Both the position numbers and the translations under genes were made by a program. 19,915 bases of DNA from Gammaproteobacteria bacterium (GTDB taxonomy: Bacteria; Pseudomonadota; Gammaproteobacteria; Xanthomonadales; Xanthomonadaceae). The stretch covers positions 1 through 19,915 of the forward strand of contig JAPLSI010000039.1 of the NCBI GenBank assembly GCA_026398715.1, written 5' to 3'. This document shows, piece by piece, positions 5,503 to 13,308 of this stretch (its first letter is position 1; each line of letters starts with the position of its first letter). The notes below the pieces were generated by a model. That model was not told where the DNA came from. It saw only the letters and a program-made list of their open reading frames with translations, and searched no databases.

Positions 5503-6504
5503 TTGAAGAACAACAGCATCATCCTGTGCGTGGACGACGACTCGACGGTGCTGAACGCGCTGCGCAGCATGTTGTCGAGCCACTTCGGCCCGGAGTTGCA
5601 GGTGGAGTTCGCCGAAAGCGGCGAAGAGGCGCTGGAGATCGAGGCCGACCTGCGCGCCCAGGGCCACGAGCTGGGCCTGGTGATTTCGGACTTCATGATG
5701 CCCGGGCTGCGCGGCGACGAGTTGCTGGTGCAGCTGCATGAAAAGTCCCCGAACACGGTCAAGATATTACTGACCGGGCAAAGCGACATGTCCGGGGTGA
5801 AGCGCGCCATCAACGACGCCAACCTGTATCGCTTCCTGGAAAAGCCCTTCCTCAACGACGACATCGTGCTGACGGTGCGCGCCGCGGTGCGCGCCTACTG
5901 GCAGGAACGCGACCTGATCCGCCAGAACGAAGAGCTGCGGCGCATGAATGCCGAGCTCGAGGAGATCGTGGCCGCGCGCACCGAGGAACTGGTGCAAAAG
6001 AACCGCCTGCTGGAGGTGCTGTCGGTCACCGACAAGCTGACCGGCCTGTACAACCGCCGCAAGCTGGATGAATTGCTGGACGAGGAACTGATTCGCACCC
6101 GCCGCTACAAGGTGGACGTGTCCATCATCATGCTCGACATCGACCACTTCAAGCGGGTGAACGACAGCTTCGGCCATGCCGTTGGCGACCGGGTACTGAT
6201 GACGATGGCGCAGCTGCTGCGCGAAAACACGCGCGATGCCGATGCGCTGGGGCGGCTGGGCGGCGAGGAATTCGTGGTGGTGTGCCGGCACAGCAATGCC
6301 GCGGCCAGCCTGCGCGCGGCCATGAAGTTGCGCGAGGCGATTGCCGCGCATCATTTCCACGGCGTGGGCCAGGTGACGTCGAGTTTCGGCATCGCATCGT
6401 ACCGGCTGGACGACACCGCGGCCCACCTGCTGGCGCGCGCCGATGCGGCGCTGTACCGCGCCAAGGGTGCCGGCCGCAACCGGGTGGAACTGGAAGTTGC
6501 TTGA
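5503..6504 (+). CDS. Response regulator with GGDEF domain (diguanylate cyclase)
   Basis: A receiver domain (residues about 5-125) with acidic pair D11/D12, phospho-acceptor D63 in VISDFMMPG, T91 and K114 is followed by a charged coiled coil (about 130-172) and a GGDEF domain (about 175-333). The active site reads GGEEF (253-257), a functional variant, and the inhibitory RxxD site is intact as RDAD (244-247). The enzyme should make cyclic-di-GMP from two GTP under control of phosphorylation, with product feedback. The TTG at 5503 is chosen because the receiver fold begins at once, GGCGGGG precedes it, and upstream codons look non-coding. An ATG at 5461 (14 residues longer) is the alternative. 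The stop overlaps the following kinase gene. Confidence 0.9.
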   Translation: MKNNSIILCVDDDSTVLNALRSMLSSHFGPELQVEFAESGEEALEIEADLRAQGHELGLVISDFMMPGLRGDELLVQLHEKSPNTVKILLTGQSDMSGVKRAINDANLYRFLEKPFLNDDIVLTVRAAVRAYWQERDLIRQNEELRRMNAELEEIVAARTEELVQKNRLLEVLSVTDKLTGLYNRRKLDELLDEELIRTRRYKVDVSIIMLDIDHFKRVNDSFGHAVGDRVLMTMAQLLRENTRDADALGRLGGEEFVVVCRHSNAAASLRAAMKLREAIAAHHFHGVGQVTSSFGIASYRLDDTAAHLLARADAALYRAKGAGRNRVELEVA

Positions 6505-8632
6505 CGAGACCGCCCAGCTTTCCGAACGCATCGCCAGCCTGGAGACAGAACTGGCCGAACGCCGGCGCGCGGAGGAATTGCAGCGCGCCCTGTATGAAAT
6601 AGCCGCGCTGTCGGCGGCCGACAGCCCGCAGCACGAACACTACGTGCGCCTGCACGAGATCGTCGGGCGGCTGATGTACGCGCGCAACTTCATCATCGCC
6701 GACTACGACGCCGAACAGGGCCTGATCCGCCAGCACTACCTGGTGGACGAAGACCCGAACGAAGTACCCGAGACCTTTCCCTTCGGCATGGGCATCTCGT
6801 CCCTGGTGATCCGCAGCCGCAAGCCCTGGCTGCTGGACCATCCGCAGTTCGAGGCGCTGGTGGCCAGCGGCGACATCAAGGCGCCGCGCGGCGTGGTGGA
6901 TTTCAACAGCTGGATGGGCGCGCCGCTGATCGCGCAGGACCGGGTGTACGGCCTGATCATCGTGCAAAGCTACAGCGCGGACATCGCCTACACGCAGGCC
7001 GACCTGGACCTGTTGAACTACGTGGCCAGCCATGTGGCCGCCATCGTCGCGCGCTGGCAATCGAACATCGCGCTGAAGCAGGCCAACGACGAACTCGCCG
7101 CATCGGCCGAAACCCTGCGGCTGCTGGGCGACATCGGCAAGGACCTGACCGGTAGCCTGGATGCGCGTGCCATCTGCAAGACGATGGAAAAACATTTCGC
7201 CGCGCTGCTGCCGATGGACGCCTTCGGCGTGGCGCTGCTGTCGCCATCGGGCGACTCGCTCGATTACATCTATTACATCGAGGACGGCGTGGTGGATTCC
7301 GCCAACTCGTATCCGCTGGACCATCCGACATCGCTGGCGGTGCTGACGTTTCGCGAAGATCGCGAACTGACCTTGTTCAACGACTCGCAGCTGGGCAGCG
7401 CGCCTACCGCCACCAATATCGAGGAGAGCGCGCCAATACTTTCCGCGGTGTTCCGCCCCTTGATCGCCAACGGCCGGCGCATCGGCGTGGTAACGGTGCA
7501 GAGCCACGCGGCCGATGCATACCACGAGCGCGACCTGGAGGTGTTCCGGTCGGCGACGGCCTACGCCGCGATTGCGCTGGCCAACGCCGACGCCTATGCC
7601 ACCGCTGAAACCGCGCGTGCGCAGGCGGCGCAGTCGCTGCATGACCTGCACCAAGCCGAAGCGCACCTGGTGCATTCGGAGAAGATGGCGGCGCTGGGCC
7701 AGCTGATCGCCGGCGTGGCGCACGAGATCAACACGCCGATCGGCGCGATCAAGTCGAGCGGGCGGAACATTTCGGAAGCGCTCGACAGCGCCTTGCTGGG
7801 GCTGCCGGGGCTGCTTGACGAGTTGGACGCCGAACACCGCGTGCATTTCAGTGATCTTTTGAAGCGCGCCAGCCAGTCCAAGGCGGTGCTGAGCACGCGC
7901 GAGGAGCGCACCATCGTGCGCGAAGTAACGGAGCGGCTGGAGTCGCTTGGCCTGGCGCAGGCGCGCCATCGCGCCGGCCTGCTGGTGCAACTGCAATCGC
8001 ACACCGACGTGGATGCGATGCTGCCCCTGCTCCGCCACCCCGCCGTCGATCGCATCCTGGACACGGCGCACGGCATCGCTACCATCACCACCAATGCCGA
8101 CAACATCAACACGGCGGTGGACCGCGTCGCCAAGATCATCTTTGCGCTGAAGTCCTTCTCGCGCTTCGGCGGCGTGCAGGTGTGGACGGAGTCGGACCTG
8201 CGCGAAGGCCTGGAGACGGTGCTGACCATCTACCAGAACCAGATCAAGCACGGCATCGAGCTGGCGCGGCACTTTGATGACCTGCCCCTCGTTCGTTGCC
8301 TGCCCGACGAGATCAACCAGGTGTGGACCAACCTGGTGCACAACGCGCTGCAGGCGATGGACCACAAGGGCAACCTGACCCTGGGCCTGCGCCGCGACGG
8401 CGAAAACGCGCTGGTGTCGGTGACCGATACCGGCTGCGGCATGACGCCGGAGGTGCGCGCACGGATCTTCGATGCCTTCTTCACGACCAAACCGGCCGGC
8501 GAAGGCACCGGCCTGGGCCTGGACATCGTTCGCAAGATCATCGAGAAACATGGCGGCAAGATCTTTGTCGAAAGCGAAGTCGGCCGCGGCAGCACCTTCA
8601 CCGTCAGTTTGCCAATTGCAGGAGTGGAGTGA
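6497..8632 (+). CDS. GAF-GAF sensor histidine kinase
   Basis: A 711-residue soluble kinase without membrane segments. A short coiled coil (3-30) leads into two GAF domains (about 32-190 and 205-370), a second coiled coil, and the H-box SEKMAALGQLIAGVAHEINT with H409. The ATPase domain has the N-box (INQVWTNLVHNALQ, about 606-619), DTGCG (644-648), FFTT and GEGTGLGL. Between the H-box and the second dimerisation helix (FALKSFSRFGG, about 549-559) lie roughly 80 more residues than in a standard HisKA pair. The TTG start at 6497 overlaps the upstream stop by eight bases and follows GGAACTGGAAG, so translation is coupled. It is the likely phosphodonor for the receivers on both sides. The GAF ligand cannot be predicted. 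Confidence 0.9.
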   Translation: MLDETAQLSERIASLETELAERRRAEELQRALYEIAALSAADSPQHEHYVRLHEIVGRLMYARNFIIADYDAEQGLIRQHYLVDEDPNEVPETFPFGMGISSLVIRSRKPWLLDHPQFEALVASGDIKAPRGVVDFNSWMGAPLIAQDRVYGLIIVQSYSADIAYTQADLDLLNYVASHVAAIVARWQSNIALKQANDELAASAETLRLLGDIGKDLTGSLDARAICKTMEKHFAALLPMDAFGVALLSPSGDSLDYIYYIEDGVVDSANSYPLDHPTSLAVLTFREDRELTLFNDSQLGSAPTATNIEESAPILSAVFRPLIANGRRIGVVTVQSHAADAYHERDLEVFRSATAYAAIALANADAYATAETARAQAAQSLHDLHQAEAHLVHSEKMAALGQLIAGVAHEINTPIGAIKSSGRNISEALDSALLGLPGLLDELDAEHRVHFSDLLKRASQSKAVLSTREERTIVREVTERLESLGLAQARHRAGLLVQLQSHTDVDAMLPLLRHPAVDRILDTAHGIATITTNADNINTAVDRVAKIIFALKSFSRFGGVQVWTESDLREGLETVLTIYQNQIKHGIELARHFDDLPLVRCLPDEINQVWTNLVHNALQAMDHKGNLTLGLRRDGENALVSVTDTGCGMTPEVRARIFDAFFTTKPAGEGTGLGLDIVRKIIEKHGGKIFVESEVGRGSTFTVSLPIAGVE

Positions 8633-9030
8633 TGGAAAAGGGCGTGCTGTTGTGCGTTGACGACGAGATCATCGTGTTGACGGCATTGAAGGACCAATTG
8701 CGGCGCGCATTTGGCAGCGACTTCCACATCGACGGGGCCGAAAGCGCGGAAGAGGCGCTGGAGTTGCTGGACGAGTTGGCGCTGGACGGACACACGCTGC
8801 TGGTGATCGTGTCGGACTGGCTGATGCCAGGCATGAAGGGCGACGAGTTTTTGATCAAGGCGCACGAACGCTTTCCGTCGGTGGTGAAGATCATGCTGTC
8901 GGGCCAGGCCGAGTCGGCCGCGGTGGATCGCGCCAGGCGCGAAGCAGACCTGCATGATTTCCTGTCGAAGCCGTGGAATGCCGCGGCGCTGGTAGAATCG
9001 ATCAACCAGGGATTGCGGGAACGCGCCTAG
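8632..9030 (+). CDS. Stand-alone receiver-domain response regulator
   Basis: A 132-residue protein consisting only of a receiver domain: D10/D11, phospho-acceptor D62 in IVSDWLMPGMKG, S90 in the usual Ser/Thr place, and K113 in LSKPW. It has no output domain, so it probably acts by protein contact or as a phosphate sink. The receiver resembles that of the REC-GGDEF protein at 5503 (shared LCVDD start, GDE after the MPG loop, VKI-L-GQ strand), which suggests duplication within the operon. The ATG shares one base with the kinase stop (TGATG) and is preceded by GGAGTGGAG, so it is the third coupled gene of the operon. Confidence 0.93.
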   Translation: MEKGVLLCVDDEIIVLTALKDQLRRAFGSDFHIDGAESAEEALELLDELALDGHTLLVIVSDWLMPGMKGDEFLIKAHERFPSVVKIMLSGQAESAAVDRARREADLHDFLSKPWNAAALVESINQGLRERA

Positions 9031-9040
9031 TCGCCGGCTG

Positions 9041-9084
9041 CAATCGCGCCGGATTCAATCGCGCCGGCTTCAATCGCCGGCCTT
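9041..9084. repeat. Short tandem repeat, three units of about 15 bp
   Basis: CAATCGCGCCGGATT, CAATCGCGCCGGCTT and CAATCGCCGGCCTT follow each other directly, with a further partial AATCGCG behind. They fill the gap between two convergent genes and run into the stop codon of the minus-strand one. The GCCGGC cores can pair with each other, so the array may act as a bidirectional hairpin block. Confidence 0.7.
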
Positions 9085-9574
9085 AATCGCGCTTGGGCTG
9101 CCAGTCGATGACGGGCGGCGTCTTGCCGTCGTCACACACCCAGGCTACGGCGCGGATGCCATCGACCAGGACGCCGGGCGATTTTTCGATCTGCGCGAAA
9201 TCCGCAGCGGTGAAGGGCGCGCCCCACAGCAGGTAATGCGCGCGGCCGTCGGCCTGCCCGTCGTGGTCCACGGCAAGCGCCTCGACGGTGTCTTCGTCGG
9301 TGCTGATTTCGAAATGGGTGTTGTCGGGATCGACGCGATAGCCGCTGACGACACCGGAATAGGAAGTGAGGTTGTTACGGTCGCAGGCGAGCGACGGCGA
9401 AGGCCGCAGGCGGCCCGTTGGCGCCGAGGCTTCCGCTTGCGTCGAAGCGTCGGTTATCGGGCTTTCTTGTGCGGCCATGGCGGTACATCCCAGCAGTCCC
9501 ACGACGACACACACAAAGACGAAGGGGCGCACGAGGCGCCCCTTCGGTTGTTGCTTGCGTTGCGAGTTCGGCAT
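9083..9574 (-). CDS. Small exported or lipoprotein-like protein of unknown function
   Basis: A 163-residue protein not assigned to a family. A basic start (KGRLVR) precedes a hydrophobic stretch (residues about 17-29) ending in GLLGC, which could be a lipobox with Cys30 as the lipidated residue, although Leu at -2 is not ideal. The rest is hydrophilic and acidic. It has CDRNNLTSYSGVVSGYRVDP near residue 73, a TDEDTVEAL segment, and a C-terminal region with VAWVCDDGKTPPVIDW, so two cysteines outside the leader could form a disulfide. The ATG shares one base with the TAA of the upstream metalloprotease gene, so it was probably translated with it and may have served it in the envelope. Confidence 0.75.
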   Translation of the reverse strand: MPNSQRKQQPKGRLVRPFVFVCVVVGLLGCTAMAAQESPITDASTQAEASAPTGRLRPSPSLACDRNNLTSYSGVVSGYRVDPDNTHFEISTDEDTVEALAVDHDGQADGRAHYLLWGAPFTAADFAQIEKSPGVLVDGIRAVAWVCDDGKTPPVIDWQPKRD

Positions 9575-9672
9575 TACTTGCCGGCGCGGTACGCGGTCCA
9601 CTGGCCCTGGGTACGCGTCGCCTGGCCAGCGCTGAACTGGTACATGCACGCGTCGTCGGTGTAGTCCATGAA

Positions 9673-9777
9673 GTTGGTGATCGGATCGATACCAGCCTTG
9701 TTGGGGCCGCTGGTGCATGTGTCGCGGCCGGTCGGGCAACCATAGGCGGCCGACTTTTCTGCGGGGGTGTCGGAGAC
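9673..9777 (-). repeat. M43 C-terminal segment, copy A (in native place)
   Basis: This stretch is the genuine position of the [11 protein letters not shown] to DPITNF segment of the M43 domain, after the zinc motif. It aligns without gaps to 10207-10311 over 105 bases with 10 mismatches; 9719-9777 is identical over 59 bases. Confidence 0.85.
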
Positions 9778-10206
9778 GTAGTCGCCGCTGCCATTACAGC
9801 CACCCTGGAAGGTGTGGTACAGGCCGAGCCAATGGCCGACTTCGTGCGTGGCGGTATCGCCCAGGTTGTACGGGGCAGCCGAACCACCCGGCATCGATGC
9901 GGTCAGCATGACCACGCCGTCCTTCAACGGGCTGGCAGCATAGCTGGACGGGAACGTCGCCCAACCGAGCAGGCCGCCACCGATGTTGGCGGCATACAGG
10001 TTCAGGTCGTCGGCCGAACCCTTGCGCAGGGCTGACTTCATCTGGGTCTCGGCAGTGGTGCCGTAGCCCACGGTGTACCAGGTGTTGTTGGCGGTGGTGT
10101 CGGAGCCGGCCAGCGTGAACTGGAAGCCCTTGCCGTTGTAGGCAGCATTCAGCACGTCGATCTGCGCCTGGATCTGCGCGCCCGACACGGCGCCCGCGCC
10201 GGAGGT

Positions 10207-10311
10207 GTTGGTGATCGGATCGAGGCCGGCGGCGTTCGGGCCGCTCTTGCAGGTGTCGCGGCCGGTCGGGCAACCATAGGCGGCCGACTTTTCTGCGGGG
10301 GTGTCGGAGAC
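10207..10311 (-). repeat. M43 C-terminal segment, copy B (displaced)
   Basis: This is a near copy of 9673-9777, located where the propeptide should be. Its mismatches change residues ([14 protein letters not shown] against [14 protein letters not shown]), so it probably came from a paralogous protease gene rather than from slippage on copy A. It joins the catalytic domain at ITN, shared by DPITN and the following ITNTSGAG. Confidence 0.85.
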
Positions 10312-10450
10312 TTGGCGTTTTCAGCGCCGTTGCCCATCGGCGTGGCCGAGGCGGACATCGGAAGGGCCACGGCGGCGCCGAGGGCGAGGGTGAGAAGTTT
10401 GATACGCATGCTTTTGAATTCCCCTGAGTGAAACAAGAAATTAGGCAGCA

Positions 10451-10466
10451 GCGATGATTTCATCGC
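10451..10466. promoter_or_regulatory. Dyad upstream of the M43 gene
   Basis: GCGATGA (10451-10457) and TCATCGC (10460-10466) are perfect 7-bp arms around TT. The dyad lies about 45-55 bases upstream of the M43 signal-peptide ATG and is a candidate regulator-binding site. The regulator is not identifiable. Confidence 0.4.
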
Positions 10467-10515
10467 CATCGGCCCCCTGAAAACCGCGAACGCCGCCACA
10501 CCTTATAGGGACTTT

Positions 10516-10531
10516 GGGCACTTGGATAGCT
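10516..10531 (+). promoter_or_regulatory. Possible sigma-54 promoter upstream of the yqhA-like gene
   Basis: GGGCAC, five bases, TAGCT resembles the -24/-12 consensus TGGCAC-N5-TTGCW, with GG and GC at the required 10-base separation. It is about 90 bases upstream of the coding start. Short GC-rich matches like this arise by chance, and no activator site is visible. A small dyad (GCTGC-TTT-GCAGC, 10529-10541) overlaps it. Confidence 0.25.
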
Positions 10532-10621
10532 GCTTTGCAGCAAAAACCGGTTACAACCGACCAGCGGCGGCCCGATGGCTGGCCGGAGCCCGGGTCCGCT
10601 GTAAACTGCCGGCTGTCCTGA

Positions 10622-11266
10622 ATGACGAGCCATCCCATGCCCAACCCCGTCTCGCCCCGCCTCGGCCCGTTGCCTGCCCTGATTTTCTCGTCACGTTGGC
10701 TGCAGTTGCCGCTTTATCTCGGCCTGATCGTTGCACAGGGCGTGTATGTGGTGTTGTTCATGAAGGAGCTTTGGCACCTGATTTTGGGCGCCACCAGCTA
10801 CGGCGAGCAGGAAATCATGCTGATCGTGCTGGGCCTGATAGACGTGGTGATGATCAGCAACCTGCTGATGATGGTGATCGTGGGCGGCTACGAGACCTTC
10901 GTTTCGCGCCTGGGCCTGGAAGGCCACCCCGACCAGCCCGAGTGGCTGAGCCACGTCAACGCCAGCGTGCTGAAGGTGAAGCTGGCGATGGCGATTATCG
11001 GCATCTCGTCCATCCACCTGCTGAAGACCTTCATCGAAGCCGGCGCCCTGGGCGGCCTGCCGCTGGTCGGCACGCCCGAGTGCATGGCCGCGATCGAGGC
11101 GATGCGCGAGGCCGGCTTCAAGGGCAGGACCTGCACCATCGTCACCCCGACCGGCGTGATGTGGCAGACCATCATCCACACCATCTTCATCCTGTCGGCG
11201 ATCGGCATTGCCTGGACCGACAGGCTGATGGCGCACGCGCCCAAGCCGGTGCGCGGGGAGCATTGA
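10622..11266 (+). CDS. YqhA/UPF0114 family membrane protein
   Basis: A 214-residue inner-membrane protein matching the YqhA (UPF0114, TIGR00645) family. Shared features are the [12 protein letters not shown] start of the first membrane helix, a second helix with [20 protein letters not shown], the [10 protein letters not shown] segment, [15 protein letters not shown] residues in the third helix, and a final helix with [15 protein letters not shown] before DRLMAH. Four membrane segments are expected. The biochemical role of the family is not established. The protein is about 50 residues longer than E. coli YqhA, mostly from an insert (about 145-180) with two cysteines between helices three and four. 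The start could be the ATG at 10622 or the one at 10637; neither has a good ribosome binding site. Confidence 0.9.
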   Translation: MTSHPMPNPVSPRLGPLPALIFSSRWLQLPLYLGLIVAQGVYVVLFMKELWHLILGATSYGEQEIMLIVLGLIDVVMISNLLMMVIVGGYETFVSRLGLEGHPDQPEWLSHVNASVLKVKLAMAIIGISSIHLLKTFIEAGALGGLPLVGTPECMAAIEAMREAGFKGRTCTIVTPTGVMWQTIIHTIFILSAIGIAWTDRLMAHAPKPVRGEH

Positions 11267-11288
11267 TCCGGGCTACGCGTCAGTACCG

Positions 11289-12416
11289 CTAAGCACCCAG
11301 CGTGAACACGGTCTCGGCGACGTCGCGGCCGTTCACCTGCACGGTGATGCGGTGCTTGCCCGGGTAATAGCGCCGGGTGGTGATGGGCCTGAGTGAATGT
11401 TTTTTCGCAAGCGTTCGGGTTTCGCCAGGCGCCAGTTCCAGCTGCCAGCCCTTGAAGACTTTCGCGCTGGTACTGCCGTTGGCCTTTACATGGTGCACGG
11501 CGTAATCCACGGCCAGGCGTTGCTTGCTGCGCGCGATGGATTTCAATTCCAGCGTCAGTTGCATGGCGTCGCCGATGCGCACGCGCTTCGGCGAAATCTT
11601 CAACGTGGCGTCGCCCTTGTACTTGCCGCCGATGCCCCAGGCCTGCAGCACGGCCGGGTGGCCTTTCTTGATCAAGGTGCGGCTGGCGTGCCTGAGCAAC
11701 GCGCGGCGTTCCGCACTGGCGTCGGGCAAATGCGTTTGCAGCCACTCGGCCAGGATGGTCGGATGGTCCTTGGCGATGTCGTTCAAATGGTTGGCGACGC
11801 TGCGCCGCACGTAGGCGCTGTCATCATCCTGCAGTGCGCGCAGCAGCGGCAGCATGGGCGTCGGGTCGGCGATGAAGGGCTTGAGCTGCACGCCCCAGGG
11901 CAGGCGTGGGCGGCTGCCTTCGCTGGCCAGCCGCCGCACGTGCGCGCTGGCGTCGCTGGACCAGCGCATCAGGATCGCGACGCCTTGTTGCGGATGCGCC
12001 AACAACAGCGGTCGGATTGCGAACTCGGCGCTGAAGCGCTGCGTGATTGCATGCAATGCATCGAAGGCGCGCGCGGGATGGGCGATGCCGCGGCGTGCGA
12101 TTACCTCGCCCAGCGACCAGCAGATCCAGCCGGCCAGGCCCTGGTGGTCGCTGGCGAAACCCAGGCCGTCACCCTCGCCGGCCGGGCCCAGCGCGTTTTC
12201 GATTACTTGCGCGGCGTGGTGGAAATCATCCGGCAGCGCGGCTTCCAGCGCGTCGGCCACTTGCATGGCGCGCGCCTTCAGTTCCAGCGTGTCGAGTTTG
12301 TACAGCGCCTGTTTTTCGAAGGCGGCGCGATTGAAACCCGGCCAGCTGCGCGCGAGGTGTTCGCCGGCTTCGCGCACGCGCGCGGCATTGATCAGGTTCT
12401 TGAACGCGTCGGCCAT
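11289..12416 (-). CDS. AlkC-like DNA alkylation repair protein
   Basis: A 375-residue protein with two parts. Residues 1 to about 265 are alpha-helical HEAT-like repeats of the AlkC/AlkD glycosylase superfamily (for example SWPGFNRAAFEKQAL, WICWSLGEVIARRG, DDDSAYVRRSVANHLNDIAK, LLRHASRTLIKKGHPAVLQA). Residues about 280-375 are a beta-rich Ig-like domain (VRIGDAMQLTLELKS to the end). This C-terminal Ig-like domain is known from one branch of AlkC glycosylases, which remove 3-methyladenine and 3-methylcytosine without base flipping. The ATG at 12416 begins MADAFKNLINAA, a typical AlkC start. The gene is last in a minus-strand run of four, 12 bases after the PhzF stop, so it is probably co-transcribed with metabolic and secreted-protease genes. 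Confidence 0.88.
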   Translation of the reverse strand: MADAFKNLINAARVREAGEHLARSWPGFNRAAFEKQALYKLDTLELKARAMQVADALEAALPDDFHHAAQVIENALGPAGEGDGLGFASDHQGLAGWICWSLGEVIARRGIAHPARAFDALHAITQRFSAEFAIRPLLLAHPQQGVAILMRWSSDASAHVRRLASEGSRPRLPWGVQLKPFIADPTPMLPLLRALQDDDSAYVRRSVANHLNDIAKDHPTILAEWLQTHLPDASAERRALLRHASRTLIKKGHPAVLQAWGIGGKYKGDATLKISPKRVRIGDAMQLTLELKSIARSKQRLAVDYAVHHVKANGSTSAKVFKGWQLELAPGETRTLAKKHSLRPITTRRYYPGKHRITVQVNGRDVAETVFTLGA

Positions 12417-12428
12417 GTGCCGAGGACT

Positions 12429-13268
12429 TTACATCAGGCGCGCGCTGCCCGAGACGCGGATGGAACTGCCAGGTTCGGCGGGAATGTCGGCATGCAGCAA
12501 CGACCGGCTGCCCATGTCCTCGCCCTGCACCACGTCTATCGCGCCACCGTGCGGCCAGCCGATGTCGCGCAGGTAAGCAGCGAACGCCGCCGTGCCCGCG
12601 CCGGTGGCCGGGTCTTCGTAAACGCCGCCCGACGCAAACGGATTACGCGTGTGGAAGCGCTGGTCGGTTTCCGGCCAGGCGATGACCACGGTCACCAGCC
12701 CGGCAAGATTCATCAGCGCGCGCCCGGCCGCGAGGTCGTACTTCATCGCGCCCAGTTTTTCGCGCGACTTGAGCACCAGCGCCAGGTGGTCGGCGCCGGC
12801 GTGGATGCGACACACCGGGAAGCGCGGGTCGAGGTCGTCAATGGTGTAGCCGAACAGGTCGAGCATCGCGTCCACCAGCGGCGCGGGCATCACCGAGGTG
12901 CGCGTGGGCGGCGATTGCAGCGCGGCGCTGAAGCGATCGCCGTCGCGATGGCCTTCCACGGTGATCTTCGCGTCGTTCAGGGCCAGCGAAAAAATGCCGT
13001 CGCCCTTCTGCATCGCCAGCGCCGCGCCCAGGGCGATGGTGGCGTGGCCGCAGAACGGCACTTCCGATTCGGGCGAAAAATAGCGCACGCGCCAGCCGCC
13101 GTTTTGCGGCGCGGCGAACGCGGTTTCGGAAAAGCCGATGTCGGCGGCGATGCGTTGCATTTCGGCGACATCGGGCAGGCTGTCGCTGATGAGCACGCCG
13201 GCGGGATTACCGCCCACGTTGCCGTCTGAAAACGCCGCGATCCGCTGCACTTGCGCACTGGTGGCCAT
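12429..13268 (-). CDS. PhzF family protein, intact active-site pattern
   Basis: A 279-residue member of the PhzF/DAP-epimerase-like fold family (two mirrored halves), of the usual length. Family motifs are intact: FSDGNVGGNPAGV at the N-terminus, SETAF with the catalytic-type glutamate E48, FCGHATIALG with H75, RNPF, and EDPATGAG with D219. PhzF-type enzymes isomerise or epimerise small molecules by acid-base chemistry; the substrate here cannot be predicted. The ATG at 13268 is preceded by CAGGGGG at a good spacing. It lies 40 bases after the stop of a second phzF-like gene with the same architecture, so the two arose by duplication. There are no phenazine biosynthesis genes nearby, so a role in phenazines is unlikely. 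Confidence 0.92.
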   Translation of the reverse strand: MATSAQVQRIAAFSDGNVGGNPAGVLISDSLPDVAEMQRIAADIGFSETAFAAPQNGGWRVRYFSPESEVPFCGHATIALGAALAMQKGDGIFSLALNDAKITVEGHRDGDRFSAALQSPPTRTSVMPAPLVDAMLDLFGYTIDDLDPRFPVCRIHAGADHLALVLKSREKLGAMKYDLAAGRALMNLAGLVTVVIAWPETDQRFHTRNPFASGGVYEDPATGAGTAAFAAYLRDIGWPHGGAIDVVQGEDMGSRSLLHADIPAEPGSSIRVSGSARLM

Positions 13269-13308
13269 GTGGTCGCCCCCTGCATCCGGTGCGGAAGATT
13301 GTATGCCT

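Larger units (their letters stand above)
9574..10409 (-). pseudogene. Rearranged and frameshifted M43-type zinc metalloprotease gene
   Basis: The 5' part (from the ATG at 10409, with AGGGGA upstream) encodes a clean signal peptide, MRIKLLTLALGAAVALPMSA. The 3' part encodes an M43 (pappalysin/cytophagalysin) catalytic domain with [11 protein letters not shown], the CPTGRDTC segment and the Met-turn region [10 protein letters not shown]. The two parts are in different frames: the catalytic frame has TGA at 10323-10321 and no ATG start. The propeptide region is missing; in its place is a segment (10207-10311) encoding [20 protein letters not shown], a near copy of the protein's own C-terminal part at 9673-9777. 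A GTG at 10188 could in principle start a domain without a leader. I judge the gene broken unless the assembly is wrong here. Confidence 0.75.

Noticed and set aside
6149..8551. An 800-codon open frame antisense to the histidine kinase and diguanylate cyclase
   Set aside because: It has no recognisable domain, is rich in His/Gln/Arg/Ala, and lies opposite two genes with complete catalytic motifs. High G+C makes such shadow frames common.
11397..13229. A 610-codon plus-strand frame opposite the AlkC-like and PhzF genes
   Set aside because: The same Gly/Ala/His/Arg-rich shadow composition, no motif, and the minus-strand genes have ribosome binding sites and known families.
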